A stretch of DNA of 59,035 nt from NCBI GenBank assembly GCA_004556755.1, contig SFFW01000012.1:1-59035 (forward strand), given 5' to 3'. The position numbers and the translations under genes were made by a program. This document shows positions 41,623 to 50,449 of this stretch, one piece after another. The notes beneath the pieces are model-generated. The model made no database searches. It saw nothing but the letters and a program-made list of their open reading frames with translations, and had not been told where the DNA came from. Position 1 is the first letter of the stretch; each line of letters opens with the position of its first letter. Source of the DNA: Clostridiales bacterium (GTDB taxonomy: Bacteria > Bacillota > Clostridia > Oscillospirales > Oscillospiraceae).

Positions 41623-42805
41623 TGCTGTTCTCCTTTAGCGTGACGTATGCGTCCTCCACGGTCATGACGCAGTAGTGATCGGGGAGGCGGCTCTCTATCT
41701 CCTCCGTCAGGCGGCGTTTAAGCTCGCTCTTGCTCAGCTTGTAGCCGGGAGGCACGGCGACCTCGAACACGAGATTCGTGTGGCTCGGACCCTCTATCAT
41801 GCGAAAGTCGTGGAAGCACAGCTCCGGGTCAAAGTCCCGTATTATATCGCGCAGCAGCTCACGCTTGCGGCTGACCGCCTCGTCGTCGGTGACGACCGGG
41901 TCCATGTGTATAACGGCGTCGCAGCCGAGCTCGGCTTTAAGCCTGCTCTCCGTTTGGTCAATGATGTCGTGCAGCTCGAAGAAATCGCCCTTGCCGTCCA
42001 CCTCGGCGTGCAGCGACACCATCCTGCGTCCGGGACCGTAGTCGTGGATAATGAGGTCGTGGATGCCGAGAATATGCGGATCGCTCTGTGCGATCTCGGC
42101 AATGGCGTTGACAAGCTCCGGATCGGGTGCCTGACCCAAAAGCGGGCTTATCGTATCCTTTGCAACGCTGCCTGCGGTGTAGAGTATGAAGCAGGCAACC
42201 ATCAAACCGGCATAGGCGTCGATATTCACGCCGGCAAAGTGCAGAAGCAGAGTCGAGACCAAAACGACGAGCGTCGATACCGAGTCCGAAAGGCTGTCGG
42301 CAGCGGCGGCCACCATCGCCGAGGAGGATATCCTGCGTCCGACGGAGCGGTTGTAGAAAAACATATACAGCTTAACCAGAACGGAGGCAAGCAGTATCCC
42401 GACGGTGAGCCACGAAAACTCCGCAGGCTGCGGGTGCATCACCTTTTCTGCGGAGCTTATGAGCAGCTCTGCGCCCATTATAAGTATGAGCGCCGCAATG
42501 ACAAGCCCCGATATGTACTCTATCCTGCCGTGACCGAATGGGTGGTCGGTGTCCGGCTTCTTGCCGGAGAGCCGAAAGCCCAAAAGCGACACGCCGGAGG
42601 AGCCTGCGTCCGAGAGGTTGTTGAAGGCGTCCGCCGTGACGGCGATGGAACCGGAAACGACTCCGGCTGCGTACTTGCCCGCAAACAGCAGCAGATTAAG
42701 CAGGATGCCGTAAATGCTGCACAGGCTTCCGTATGCCTTGCGCACCTGCGGATCATCCACATTGTCTTTGTCTTTTATGAAAATTCCGATAAGCAGCTTC
42801 AGCAA
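41597..42805 (-). CDS. Cation diffusion facilitator (CDF) metal efflux transporter
   Basis: TTG at 42805 is preferred as start: AGGGGGGTGAG lies just before it and the N-terminus then reads LKLLIGIFIKDKDNVDDPQV, aligning with relatives; the ATG at 42829 has no site. The 402-residue protein has six spans with the metal site in VTADAFNNLSDAGSS and AAADSLSDS, the HPFGHGRIEYISGL loop, and two C-terminal cytosolic ferredoxin-like parts, longer than the usual single one. The last part (DFDPELCFHDFRMIEGPSHT) is seen in clostridial members. It would export divalent metal (Zn, Fe, Mn or Co) using protons. Confidence 0.92.
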   Translation of the reverse strand: MLKLLIGIFIKDKDNVDDPQVRKAYGSLCSIYGILLNLLLFAGKYAAGVVSGSIAVTADAFNNLSDAGSSGVSLLGFRLSGKKPDTDHPFGHGRIEYISGLVIAALILIMGAELLISSAEKVMHPQPAEFSWLTVGILLASVLVKLYMFFYNRSVGRRISSSAMVAAAADSLSDSVSTLVVLVSTLLLHFAGVNIDAYAGLMVACFILYTAGSVAKDTISPLLGQAPDPELVNAIAEIAQSDPHILGIHDLIIHDYGPGRRMVSLHAEVDGKGDFFELHDIIDQTESRLKAELGCDAVIHMDPVVTDDEAVSRKRELLRDIIRDFDPELCFHDFRMIEGPSHTNLVFEVAVPPGYKLSKSELKRRLTEEIESRLPDHYCVMTVEDAYVTLKENSNENRNTSG

Positions 42806-42862
42806 GCGCTCACCCCCCTGTTCCCGCATTATAACGCCATACGGCGTTTCGTTCAAGAAAAA

Positions 42863-42877
42863 TTGACGAACCGTCAA
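42863..42877. promoter_or_regulatory. Palindromic operator candidate between CDF and MMPL genes
   Basis: TTGACGAACCGTCAA is a perfect 6-3-6 inverted repeat located between the divergent genes, 22 bases before the -35 box of the MMPL gene. Its form fits a TetR- or MarR-type dimer site. No regulator gene lies next to it. Confidence 0.55.
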
Positions 42878-42898
42878 CAATTTTACCGTACATTTCCC

Positions 42899-42927
42899 TT
42901 GCGTAAAAATGGTATTTGTCTTATAAT
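42899..42927 (+). promoter_or_regulatory. Sigma-70 type promoter of the MMPL operon
   Basis: TTGCGT (42899-42904), 17 bases, TATAAT (42922-42927), 45 bases before the ATG. Confidence 0.75.
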
Positions 42928-42972
42928 GTATAATTAATTATATATGTCTAACAAGCATAAGGGGACTGACAT

Positions 42973-45357
42973 ATGCAGAAAAAGCACAGCGGCATGGAGG
43001 CTCTTGCCGCATTCATCGTAGATAAAAGAAAGCTCATTATCGCACTATTCATCCTCGTCGGCATAAGCTGCGTATTCACGGCAAAGCTCGTCGGCGTCGA
43101 GGACAACATTGCCTACTTCCTCTCCGAGGAGACCGAGACCCGTCAGGGCATCGAGGCGATGGAGGGCGAGTTTTACACCTTCGGCACCGCAAGGATAATG
43201 GTCGAAAACATCAGTCTTGAGCGTGCGCAGAGCATGGCGGAGGACATGGCGGCGGTCGAGGGCGTGAAGTCCGTGAGCTTTGACGACTCAAAGGCGCACT
43301 ACCGTGACAGAGCCGCTCTTTTCGACGTCACCTTCACCGGCGCCGAGGACGACAAGGTCAGCATAAACGCCCTCTCCGACCTCAAGGACATCGCCGGAGC
43401 CTACGGCGAATACGCCGTCTCAAGCTCCGGCGACGAGGACATTGCGCAGAGCATCATCGAGGAGATGGTGTACGTCGGCATCGTTGCGGTCATCATCGTC
43501 ATCGGTGTGCTGCTCCTGACCTCCCGCAGCTTCGGCGAGGTGCCCGTGCTGCTCATAACCTTCGGCGCTGCGGCGCTGCTCCAAATGGGTACCAACTGGT
43601 GGTTCGGCACCATATCCTTCGTCTCGAACTCCGTAACGCTTATTTTGCAGCTTGCGCTCGCCATCGACTACGCAATCATCCTCTGCAATCGCTATGCCGA
43701 GGAGCGAAGGCTCTTAGCGCCGAGAGACGCAATGGTCAAGGCGCTCAGCAAGGCGATCCCGGAGATCTCCGCAAGCAGCCTCACGACCATCGGCGGTCTG
43801 CTCGCCATGATCTTCATGGAGTTCCGCATGGGCTACGACCTCGGCAGAGTGCTTATAAAATCCATTGTATTTTCAATGCTTTCCGTGTTCCTGCTCATGC
43901 CGGGCATCATCATGGTGTTCTCCCGCTTCATCGAGAAAACACGGCACCGCAGCTTTATCCCGAACATCTCCGGCGTGGGTCGCTTTGCGTGGAAAACGAG
44001 GAACATTGTGCCGCCGCTGTTCGTCCTCTTGATAGTGGCGGGCTTCTACTTCTCAAGTCAAAGCCCCCTTGCATATGACTACTACGACTGCCTGCCCGTC
44101 AACCTGAACGAGACACAGGAGCAGAGGCAGCAGATATCCGAGCGCTTCGGCGAGGAAAATCTCATGGTGCTCGTCGTCCCGGCGGGCGACTACGACACCG
44201 AGGCGAAGATGCTCAACGAGATATCGCAGCTTAAAGACGTCAAATCCACGCTCGGTCTTGCCGGGGTCGAGGTCATGGACGGCTACCGTCTCGGCGATAA
44301 GATCAGCATCGACGAGTTTTCGAGCCTTGCGGGGCTTGACGAGACGAGCGCCACGGCGCTGTTTGCCTACTACGCCGCAAGCAACTCCGACTTCGACGAC
44401 CTTGAAGCACTGCACGAGTACAAGGTCCCGCTCGTCGATCTGTTCCTCTTCCTGCGTCAGGTCGTGGACGAGGGCGTGGTCGATGTCGGGGACGACAACA
44501 GGGCGCTTATCGACAGCCTCTACGGTCAGCTCACGGACGCCAAAAAGCAGCTTGAGGGCAAAAAGTACCACCGTATGCTCGTTTACGCCGACCTGCCCGT
44601 TGACTGTCAGGAGTCATACGACCTCGTGACCGAGATACACAACGTCGCCGAGAGCTACTACGGCGGCGACGTGTACGTCACCGGCAACGCCACCTGCGCA
44701 AGGGACTCCGCCTCCTCCTTCGGCGGAGATCAGCTTATGACGACGCTGCTGTCGCTGCTGTTTGTCGTGCTGGTCATCGTCTTTACCTTCCGCTCCGTGG
44801 GTCTTGCCTTCCTGCTCATCGGTGTCATTCAGGGCAGCATTTGGCTCAACTTTACCATCCCCTACTTTACGGGGACTTCGATATTCTTCGTCGGCTACCT
44901 TATCGTAAGCTCCATTCAGATGGGCGCAAACATCGACTATGCGATAGTCGTGTCCAACCGCTACCTTGAGCTGAGGGAGCGTCTCGACCGAAAGGAAGCC
45001 GTCATCGGTGCATTAAACGGCGCTTTGCCGACGCTCGTGACCTCCGGCAGTATACTCGCCTGCGCAGGTCTGCTCATCGGCATCATGACGAGCGAGCCGA
45101 CGACCTCCGGTATCGGCATCGCCCTCGGCAGAGGAACCGCAATTTCCCTCGTGCTGGTCATGTTCGTGCTGCCGCAGGTGCTTATCTGGGGAGATAAGCT
45201 CATACGCAAAACCAAGATCGCAAAGAAGCTGAAGTTCATAGTCCCGCCGAGATTCGAGGGCGACTTTGAGGCTGCGGCTATGGCTGAAAAAGAAAAAGGC
45301 TCTGCCGCCGGGGGAAAACAAGGCGGCTGCCGGACGGTGAAAGGAAACGTGAAATGA
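42973..45357 (+). CDS. MMPL/RND family membrane transporter
   Basis: A 794-residue protein with twelve spans in two halves, each half having a large outside loop (about residues 35-160 and 370-560). The proton-path signatures LALAIDYAIILCNRY and MGANIDYAIVVSNRY are intact in both halves. Relatives move lipids, surfactants or hydrophobic compounds across or out of the membrane, including in Gram-positive cells. AAGGGGA lies 8 bases upstream of the ATG. The next gene overlaps it by 4 bases and should encode an accessory subunit. Confidence 0.93.
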   Translation: MQKKHSGMEALAAFIVDKRKLIIALFILVGISCVFTAKLVGVEDNIAYFLSEETETRQGIEAMEGEFYTFGTARIMVENISLERAQSMAEDMAAVEGVKSVSFDDSKAHYRDRAALFDVTFTGAEDDKVSINALSDLKDIAGAYGEYAVSSSGDEDIAQSIIEEMVYVGIVAVIIVIGVLLLTSRSFGEVPVLLITFGAAALLQMGTNWWFGTISFVSNSVTLILQLALAIDYAIILCNRYAEERRLLAPRDAMVKALSKAIPEISASSLTTIGGLLAMIFMEFRMGYDLGRVLIKSIVFSMLSVFLLMPGIIMVFSRFIEKTRHRSFIPNISGVGRFAWKTRNIVPPLFVLLIVAGFYFSSQSPLAYDYYDCLPVNLNETQEQRQQISERFGEENLMVLVVPAGDYDTEAKMLNEISQLKDVKSTLGLAGVEVMDGYRLGDKISIDEFSSLAGLDETSATALFAYYAASNSDFDDLEALHEYKVPLVDLFLFLRQVVDEGVVDVGDDNRALIDSLYGQLTDAKKQLEGKKYHRMLVYADLPVDCQESYDLVTEIHNVAESYYGGDVYVTGNATCARDSASSFGGDQLMTTLLSLLFVVLVIVFTFRSVGLAFLLIGVIQGSIWLNFTIPYFTGTSIFFVGYLIVSSIQMGANIDYAIVVSNRYLELRERLDRKEAVIGALNGALPTLVTSGSILACAGLLIGIMTSEPTTSGIGIALGRGTAISLVLVMFVLPQVLIWGDKLIRKTKIAKKLKFIVPPRFEGDFEAAAMAEKEKGSAAGGKQGGCRTVKGNVK

Positions 45358-47066
45358 AAAGAACATTGCTGACGGTAATAAGCGTGTGTCTGGTGCTGGC
45401 GGCGATATTCGGCATTTATGCCGGAGCCGTCGGACTTGACGACATATCCGCAATAGTCCGCTATACCAACAACCAGCGGCAGATCGTCGCCCAGATAGCC
45501 GACGAGACGGAAAAGGGCGTAACCGAGCTTGAGGCGGAGGAGGAGCAGCGCAAGCAGGACCTTCTCGAAGCCGCCGAAGGCTCCGTCGTCGAACAGATCG
45601 GCGGCAGCATGCTTGCCAATGGCGAGCTTCAGTACGAGGCGGGAAAAGATAAGCTCAACGCCGGACAGAAGGAGTACGACGAGGGCAAGGCTCAGTACGA
45701 CGCCGCCAAGGCGCTGTACGACGAGAAGCTCGCCGAGTACAACAACGCCTGCGAAAGACTTGAGGAGGGCAAAGCTCAGCTTGCCGACGCCAAGGCTCAG
45801 CGTGACGCCGGACAGAAAAAGCTCGACGAGGCGACCCCGGCGTACAACGAGCTGAAGATCTACGTCGACCTCGCAAACGGCAAGGTCTACGAGCATACGA
45901 GATTCCTCGCAGACCCCATCGCACGCCTCTACGGCTACGACAGCGTGGAGGCGGTGCTTGAGGCTTACGAAGCCGGACAGCAGCAGCTTGCCGACGCAAA
46001 CGTTCAGATAGCCGACGCCGAGAAGCAGATAGCCGACGGAGAAAAGCAGCTTGCCGACGCCAAGGTGCAGCTCGACGAGGGCAAGAAGCAGCTCGACGCT
46101 GCCAAGGCTCAGCTCGACGAGGGCAAGAAGCAGCTCGACGAGGGCAAGAGCAGGCTCGACTCCGCCAAGGCGGAGCTTGACGCCGGACGCCGCACCGTGA
46201 GCGAGAGCGTCGAGAATCTTCAGAATGCGCTCGACGCTCTCAAGGCGTACGACGACGCCGAGTCCAAGGTCAAGGCGGGCGTTGCCGAGCTTATGAAGAT
46301 ACCCGGCATCGCAGAGCAGGTCGAGGACGAGAGCGACTACCGCAGCGTCCTTGAAGCCGCAAGGAGCTTCATCGAAAGCAACAAGGACGGCGTAAACGCC
46401 GAGATGACCGTGCGCCAGCGGCTGTACGTCATGCTCATCGTCGCCTGCGCCGTCTGCGCCGCAGCAGGCGTTGCGGGCATCATAGCCTCGCTCACCCCCA
46501 CGGGCGTAAGACTTGCGACCTGCGCAATAGCCTCCGTCGCAGCGGCGGCGCTGTCGGTCGGCTTTATGATCTACGGTCTCGTAAACGGCAGCCACAGCTT
46601 TGCGTACTTCTACATGGATAAGCTCGGCAACGTTGCGGGAGACGGCAGGCTGCAATCCACGGCGCTGCTTATCGCCGCCGTCGCAGCTCTGTGTACCGCC
46701 GCACTTGCGCTGCTGTGCCGCAGCGTTTACAACAAGGTGCTTTTGGGCGTCTCCCCCGAAGAGGGCGAAGACGACATTGAGGAAGCGCCCGTCGAGCTCG
46801 AGGAACCGGCTCCCGAAAATGAACCCGCACCCGCCGTCGAGGAAAAGCCCGCAAAGGCGAAAGCGCCCGCAAAGGCCGAGGCTTTTGAGGCCGAGGGCGG
46901 CGAAATTAGCCTTGAGGAGCTTGCCGCCGAGACCCGGCGCTTAAACGAGGAAGCGACCCGCATGGAGGAAAACGCGCAAAACGATGAGCTTCTGCGTGCA
47001 CGTCGTGAGTACGAGGAGGCGAAAAAGCGCTTTGACGCCGCTCGCCGCAACCTCGGCGAAAAGTGA
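45354..47066 (+). CDS. Coiled-coil membrane partner of the MMPL transporter
   Basis: The 570-residue protein has an N-terminal span (LLTVISVCLVLAAIFGIYAG), then about 330 residues of coiled coil. Near residues 195-280 a repeat with period of 7-11 reads ADAEKQIADGEKQLADAKVQ and onwards in QLDEGKKQLDAAK style, like the repeats of YhgE/Pip proteins. Three further membrane spans follow around residues 360-460 (LYVMLIVACAVCAAAGVAGI and two more) and a Pro/Glu/Lys-rich, again helical, cytosolic tail with FEAEGGEISLEELAAETRRL. It probably forms a periplasm-like stalk or a regulator of the transporter. Overlaps the MMPL gene by 4 bases. Confidence 0.85.
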   Translation: MKRTLLTVISVCLVLAAIFGIYAGAVGLDDISAIVRYTNNQRQIVAQIADETEKGVTELEAEEEQRKQDLLEAAEGSVVEQIGGSMLANGELQYEAGKDKLNAGQKEYDEGKAQYDAAKALYDEKLAEYNNACERLEEGKAQLADAKAQRDAGQKKLDEATPAYNELKIYVDLANGKVYEHTRFLADPIARLYGYDSVEAVLEAYEAGQQQLADANVQIADAEKQIADGEKQLADAKVQLDEGKKQLDAAKAQLDEGKKQLDEGKSRLDSAKAELDAGRRTVSESVENLQNALDALKAYDDAESKVKAGVAELMKIPGIAEQVEDESDYRSVLEAARSFIESNKDGVNAEMTVRQRLYVMLIVACAVCAAAGVAGIIASLTPTGVRLATCAIASVAAAALSVGFMIYGLVNGSHSFAYFYMDKLGNVAGDGRLQSTALLIAAVAALCTAALALLCRSVYNKVLLGVSPEEGEDDIEEAPVELEEPAPENEPAPAVEEKPAKAKAPAKAEAFEAEGGEISLEELAAETRRLNEEATRMEENAQNDELLRARREYEEAKKRFDAARRNLGEK

Positions 47067-47072
47067 TATGCG

Positions 47073-47108
47073 AAATGCTCACCCGCTTGTTTGCGGGTGA
47101 GCATTTTT
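47073..47108. terminator. Bidirectional terminator
   Basis: Fourteen-pair stem (47073-47086, 47093-47106) with TTGTTT loop and T run. It reaches into the stop of the dpaB gene on the other strand. Confidence 0.93.
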
Positions 47109-47685
47109 AATCCGGACCGAGGACGAGGGGCTGGAGCTGGTGACCGGAAAGCGCCTCGGCGAGCGTCTGCGGAATGAGCGAAAAGTCCGAGGCGAGCGAG
47201 TTCGGCTTAGCCTCCGGCGAATCTTGACGAAACGGCACAAAGTAATAGTTCTTGCGATTTAACAGCTCCGCTATGTTTTTAAGCGAGCCGGACAGTCCGT
47301 CGTTCGTGGAAAACGCAACAACGACGGGCTTGTTGTTTCGCAGGTGCGCCTTCGCCGCCATCGTGACCGAGGAATCGCTTATCCCGTGCGCAAGCTTTGC
47401 CATTGTGTTTCCGGTGCAGGGCGCGATCAAAAGTGCGTCCATCGGCAGGGCGGGACCTAAGGGTTCTGCCGAAACGATGTCCGTCACGGGAGCCGCTTTA
47501 CACAATTCCGAGAGCCTTGACAAATGCTCCGCCGCCGTTCCGAAGCGGCTGTCCGTTTCGGCGGCGGTGTCGCTCATTATCGGCACAAGCTCGTATTCCT
47601 CCGCAAGCCCTTCCAGTGCGGGAAAGAGCTTTCCGTATGTGCAGTAGGAGCCGCAAAGGGCTACCCCCAAACGCTTTTTGTTCAT
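47107..47685 (-). CDS. dpaB: Dipicolinate synthase subunit B (flavoprotein)
   Basis: Works with DpaA in the mother cell to make dipicolinic acid for the spore core. The 192-residue flavoprotein has LGVALCGSYCTYGKLFPALE at the N-terminus, then ALLIAPCTGNTMAKLAHGIS (FMN binding) and AFSTNDGLSGSLKNIAELLN with YYFVPFRQD, all hallmarks of SpoVFB. It overlaps dpaA by 4 bases. Its presence shows the organism makes, or recently made, endospores. Confidence 0.95.
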   Translation of the reverse strand: MNKKRLGVALCGSYCTYGKLFPALEGLAEEYELVPIMSDTAAETDSRFGTAAEHLSRLSELCKAAPVTDIVSAEPLGPALPMDALLIAPCTGNTMAKLAHGISDSSVTMAAKAHLRNNKPVVVAFSTNDGLSGSLKNIAELLNRKNYYFVPFRQDSPEAKPNSLASDFSLIPQTLAEALSGHQLQPLVLGPD

Positions 47686-48515
47686 TGCATATGCTCCTTT
47701 ACGATCAAATTTACCGCATTGCGCAGCAGCTCGCCGCAGGCGTCGGGCGCATACTTCCCCGGCAGCCCCGGCGCATTTATGAGCCGGCAGTGCGCCGTCT
47801 CGTCGGGGTCAAAGCCCGGTGCGGACGCAAGCTCCAAAAGCACGCAGCCTGCGTCAAATCCCCGCTGCTGAGAGGGGGAGAGCGTCATCGCCGGAGCGGT
47901 GTTCACCGCCATGCAAAAGCCCGACGTGCCGCCGCCCTTCGGCAGCACGCCGAAGCCGAGCGCCTGTGCGAGCGCCGCCGCTTCGGGGTTTCCCGACATG
48001 ACCCACACCTCGGCGCCGAGCGCCCGCAGCTTATCGCCGAGGAGCTTTCCTATGCGTCCCCTGCCGAGGACGAGTATGCGCTTGCCCGCAATGCAGTCGG
48101 GCGTCGCCTCCATGAGCAGCGACACCGCAGCCTCGGCGGTTATCGCCGCATTGCCGACGACGAAGTCGGGCAGCAGCATACAGTCGTACAGGCGTATGCC
48201 GAACATTTCCGCCGTCTCACGCATTTCCGCACTCACCTTGCCGCCGCAGATGAGCGCACCCTGCGGCAGCTCGGCAAAGAGCCGTGCCGTCTCCGGCGGC
48301 GAGGGGCAAAACGGTGCATTTATATGCCCCCGCCGCTTCTCGGACGGCAGCGGCAGAACGTAGACATCGGCGCTCTTGGGAAGCTCCGTGCATTTTGCCC
48401 CGTCCGGCAGCGGCGCCGTTTCCATTGCATAACAGAAAACGCTCTCGCCGTCTCTTTTAAGGCGGCGGTACAGGCTCTGCATCCTTGCGTCGCCGCCTAT
48501 GAGAACGTAATTCAT
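47682..48515 (-). CDS. dpaA: Dipicolinate synthase subunit A
   Basis: NAD(P)H-dependent subunit acting on the dihydrodipicolinate route product. The 277-residue protein has an N-terminal YVLIGGDARMQSLYRRLKRD, a central LLMEATPDCIAGKRILVLGR with the Rossmann motif LGRGRIGKLL, and FDAGCVLLELASAPGFDP late on. ATG at 48515 is used, 6 bases after AAAGGAGGTG; an in-frame GTG at 48524 overlaps that site. The region upstream is a repeat element, so the expected sporulation sigma-K promoter lies inside or before it; I could not identify one. Confidence 0.95.
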   Translation of the reverse strand: MNYVLIGGDARMQSLYRRLKRDGESVFCYAMETAPLPDGAKCTELPKSADVYVLPLPSEKRRGHINAPFCPSPPETARLFAELPQGALICGGKVSAEMRETAEMFGIRLYDCMLLPDFVVGNAAITAEAAVSLLMEATPDCIAGKRILVLGRGRIGKLLGDKLRALGAEVWVMSGNPEAAALAQALGFGVLPKGGGTSGFCMAVNTAPAMTLSPSQQRGFDAGCVLLELASAPGFDPDETAHCRLINAPGLPGKYAPDACGELLRNAVNLIVKEHMQ

Positions 48516-48532
48516 AAGCGTCACCTCCTTTT

Positions 48533-49037
48533 AAGCATAAGGGGAGCATCCAAACTCCGCCTCTGCCATGATTTTTTGTCCTTTCTCTTCGTTGTCGTTC
48601 CTTGAAATACGTCAGTATTCCTTCGTCCTCCGCCTTGATAAAGAACAAAAAAACTCAATGGCAGAGGTCGTAGATTTTTAAACGAGAGATGTGCGTTGCA
48701 GGCAAGGCTTTGCGATTGAGGAAGCTTTGTGCCTTGTGATTGAGCAAAACGAAGCCTGCGGCGCTTAAGCTGACGGTAGCCGAACCCCTGTCGGTTTTGA
48801 CGGGCGGGTTTTCGCCCGTGCTGCGTTAAAACCCTTGACAATACGCCGAGTATTCCCTGCGGGCTTTGCCTTGCCCGGACAAAAATCCGCTCCGGCAAAA
48901 CTGCAAGGCACCTGTCGGCAGTGCTTTTCGAGGGATTTTCGGCTTTCTTTGATGAAGATGGGCTGACGCCCATCAAAGCAAAAAAGTCGGAAATAACCGA
49001 AAGGGTAAAAACGGGTTTGGATGCTCCCCTTATGCTT
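48533..49037. repeat. 505-bp composite inverted-repeat element upstream of dpaA
   Basis: The ends are a perfect 23-base inverted repeat (48533-48555 and 49015-49037), starting AAGCATAAGGGGAGCATCC. It holds two modules. The right one (48766-49008) is an inverted copy of the core of the prs-leader element at 5445-5724, including one of its end repeats at 48766-48790. The left one (48556-48740) has its own stem, CCTCTGCCAT at 48558-48567 with ATGGCAGAGG at 48659-48668. No protein is encoded; open frames across it reflect the repeats. It separates the divergent dpaA and thyA genes and may displace their promoters. Confidence 0.85.
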
Positions 49038-49063
49038 TACAAAAACATCCTATTCCTCGGCTA

Positions 49064-49093
49064 TTTACACGGTGCCTGTTTATGTGGTATAAA
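49064..49093 (+). promoter_or_regulatory. Candidate promoter of thyA-folA
   Basis: TTTACA (49064-49069), 18 bases, TGGTATAAA (extended -10, TATAAA at 49088-49093), about 30 bases before the ATG. Confidence 0.6.
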
Positions 49094-49123
49094 TGTAAGT
49101 GATTTTGCACGGGAGGTAAAACC

Positions 49124-49954
49124 ATGAGCAAAGCGGACGAAATTTTCATTGCAAATTGCAGAGACATTCTCGATAACGGGACATGGGACACGGAGCTTCA
49201 GGTGCGCCCCCGCTGGGAGGACGGCAAGGCGGCGCATACTGTGAAAAGATTCGGCATCGTAAACCGCTACGACCTCTCCGAGGAGTTCCCCATCCTCACC
49301 ATACGCCGCACCTTCTGGAAGAGCGCCATTGACGAGCTTCTGTGGATATGGCAGGCAAAGAGCAACAACGTAAACGAGCTTCGCACCCGTGTGTGGGACG
49401 CTTGGGCGGACGAAAACGGCAGCATCGGCAAGGCCTACGGCTACCAGCTCGGCGTTAAGCACCACTACAAAGAGGGCGATATGGATCAGGTCGACCGTGT
49501 GCTTTGGGACCTAAAGCACAACCCGGCTTCACGCAGGATCATCACGAACATATATAACCATGCCGATCTGAGCGAAATGGCGCTTTACCCCTGCGCATAC
49601 TCCATGACCTTCAACGTCACGGGGGACAGGCTCAATGCGATCTTAAATCAGCGCTCGCAGGATATGCTGGCGGCAAACAACTGGAACGTCGTGCAGTATT
49701 CCGTGCTGACCTGCATGATGGCGCAGGTGTCGGGCTTAAAGCCCGGCGAGTTTGTCCACGTCATCGCCGATGCGCACATCTACGACCGCCACATTCCCAT
49801 GATCGAGGAGATAATCGCAAACGAGCCGAAGCCCGCACCGAGGCTCGTCATTGACCCCGATGTCACCGATTTTTACAAATTCACGAGGGACAGCTTCAAG
49901 GTCGAGGGCTATGAATACTCGGACTTTTCGGGCAAGATCCCCGTTGCGCTGTGA
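49124..49954 (+). CDS. thyA: Thymidylate synthase, PCAY-type active site
   Basis: Methylates dUMP to dTMP with methylene-THF. The 276 residues show RTFWKSAIDELLWIWQAKSN, the active site ALYPCAYSMTFNV with catalytic Cys, LNQRSQDMLAANNWNVVQYS and HIYDRHIPMIEE. The active-site block differs from the common PCHxxxQF: Ala replaces the His and Thr the Gln. Variants of this type occur in some Clostridia, so it should be functional. GGGAGG lies 7 bases upstream. folA follows after 9 bases, the usual pair for recycling dihydrofolate. Confidence 0.94.
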   Translation: MSKADEIFIANCRDILDNGTWDTELQVRPRWEDGKAAHTVKRFGIVNRYDLSEEFPILTIRRTFWKSAIDELLWIWQAKSNNVNELRTRVWDAWADENGSIGKAYGYQLGVKHHYKEGDMDQVDRVLWDLKHNPASRRIITNIYNHADLSEMALYPCAYSMTFNVTGDRLNAILNQRSQDMLAANNWNVVQYSVLTCMMAQVSGLKPGEFVHVIADAHIYDRHIPMIEEIIANEPKPAPRLVIDPDVTDFYKFTRDSFKVEGYEYSDFSGKIPVAL

Positions 49955-49963
49955 GGTGAGAGC

Positions 49964-50449
49964 ATGGATGCGATAGTTGCGGTCTACAGTGACTGGGGCA
50001 TCGGCTTTGAGGGGACGCAGCCCGTCGTCATCAAGGCGGACAGGGCGCACTTTGTCGAGCTGACACGGGGCAGGACCGTGCTTGTCGGGCGCAGGACGCT
50101 TGAGGACTTCCCCGGCGGCAGACCGCTCAAGGGTCGCCGCAATATTGTTGTCACCCGTCAGAGCATCGAGATCCCCGGAGCCGAGGTCGTCCACGGCGTC
50201 GCCGATGCGCTGGAGCTTATCGGGAACGGCGACTGCGTCGTTTTGGGCGGGGCGAGCGTGTTCCGTGAGTTTTTCCCGTATATAGACCGGGTGTTTGTGA
50301 CTAAAATAGAGCTTGCGCCGAAGTCCGACGCATACTTTCCCGCACTCGACGAGAGCGGGGACTGGTACCTTGCGGACGCCGGAGAGCCGCTTGAGGAAAA
50401 CGGCGTCGGCTACCGCTTCATGCGATACGAAAGGAAGGTAAACGAATGA
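49964..50449 (+). CDS. folA: Dihydrofolate reductase
   Basis: Regenerates tetrahydrofolate from the dihydrofolate made by ThyA. The 161-residue protein has AIVAVYSDWGIGFEGTQPVV (Trp and the GIG turn), FVELTRGRTVLVGRRTLEDF with the NADPH-binding GRRT, and VVLGGASVFREFFPYIDRVF. DHFR enzymes usually have an M-G-R-K-T/NPLP segment; here GRRTLEDFPGGRPLKGRRN fills it. Overlaps the following lipoprotein gene by 4 bases. Confidence 0.92.
   Translation: MDAIVAVYSDWGIGFEGTQPVVIKADRAHFVELTRGRTVLVGRRTLEDFPGGRPLKGRRNIVVTRQSIEIPGAEVVHGVADALELIGNGDCVVLGGASVFREFFPYIDRVFVTKIELAPKSDAYFPALDESGDWYLADAGEPLEENGVGYRFMRYERKVNE

Noticed and set aside
44961..46655. 564-codon minus-strand frame opposite the MMPL and coiled-coil genes
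   Set aside because: Its Leu-Leu-Gly-Val repeats are the reverse reading of the coiled-coil repeat; the plus-strand proteins are clear.
48521..48976. 151-codon open frame on minus before dpaA
   Set aside because: Its sequence repeats the prs-leader element and has no domain; it is read-through of repeat DNA.
48533..49037. Insertion sequence with transposase
   Set aside because: Inverted ends are clear, but no transposase reading frame or DDE/HUH motif is present in any frame.
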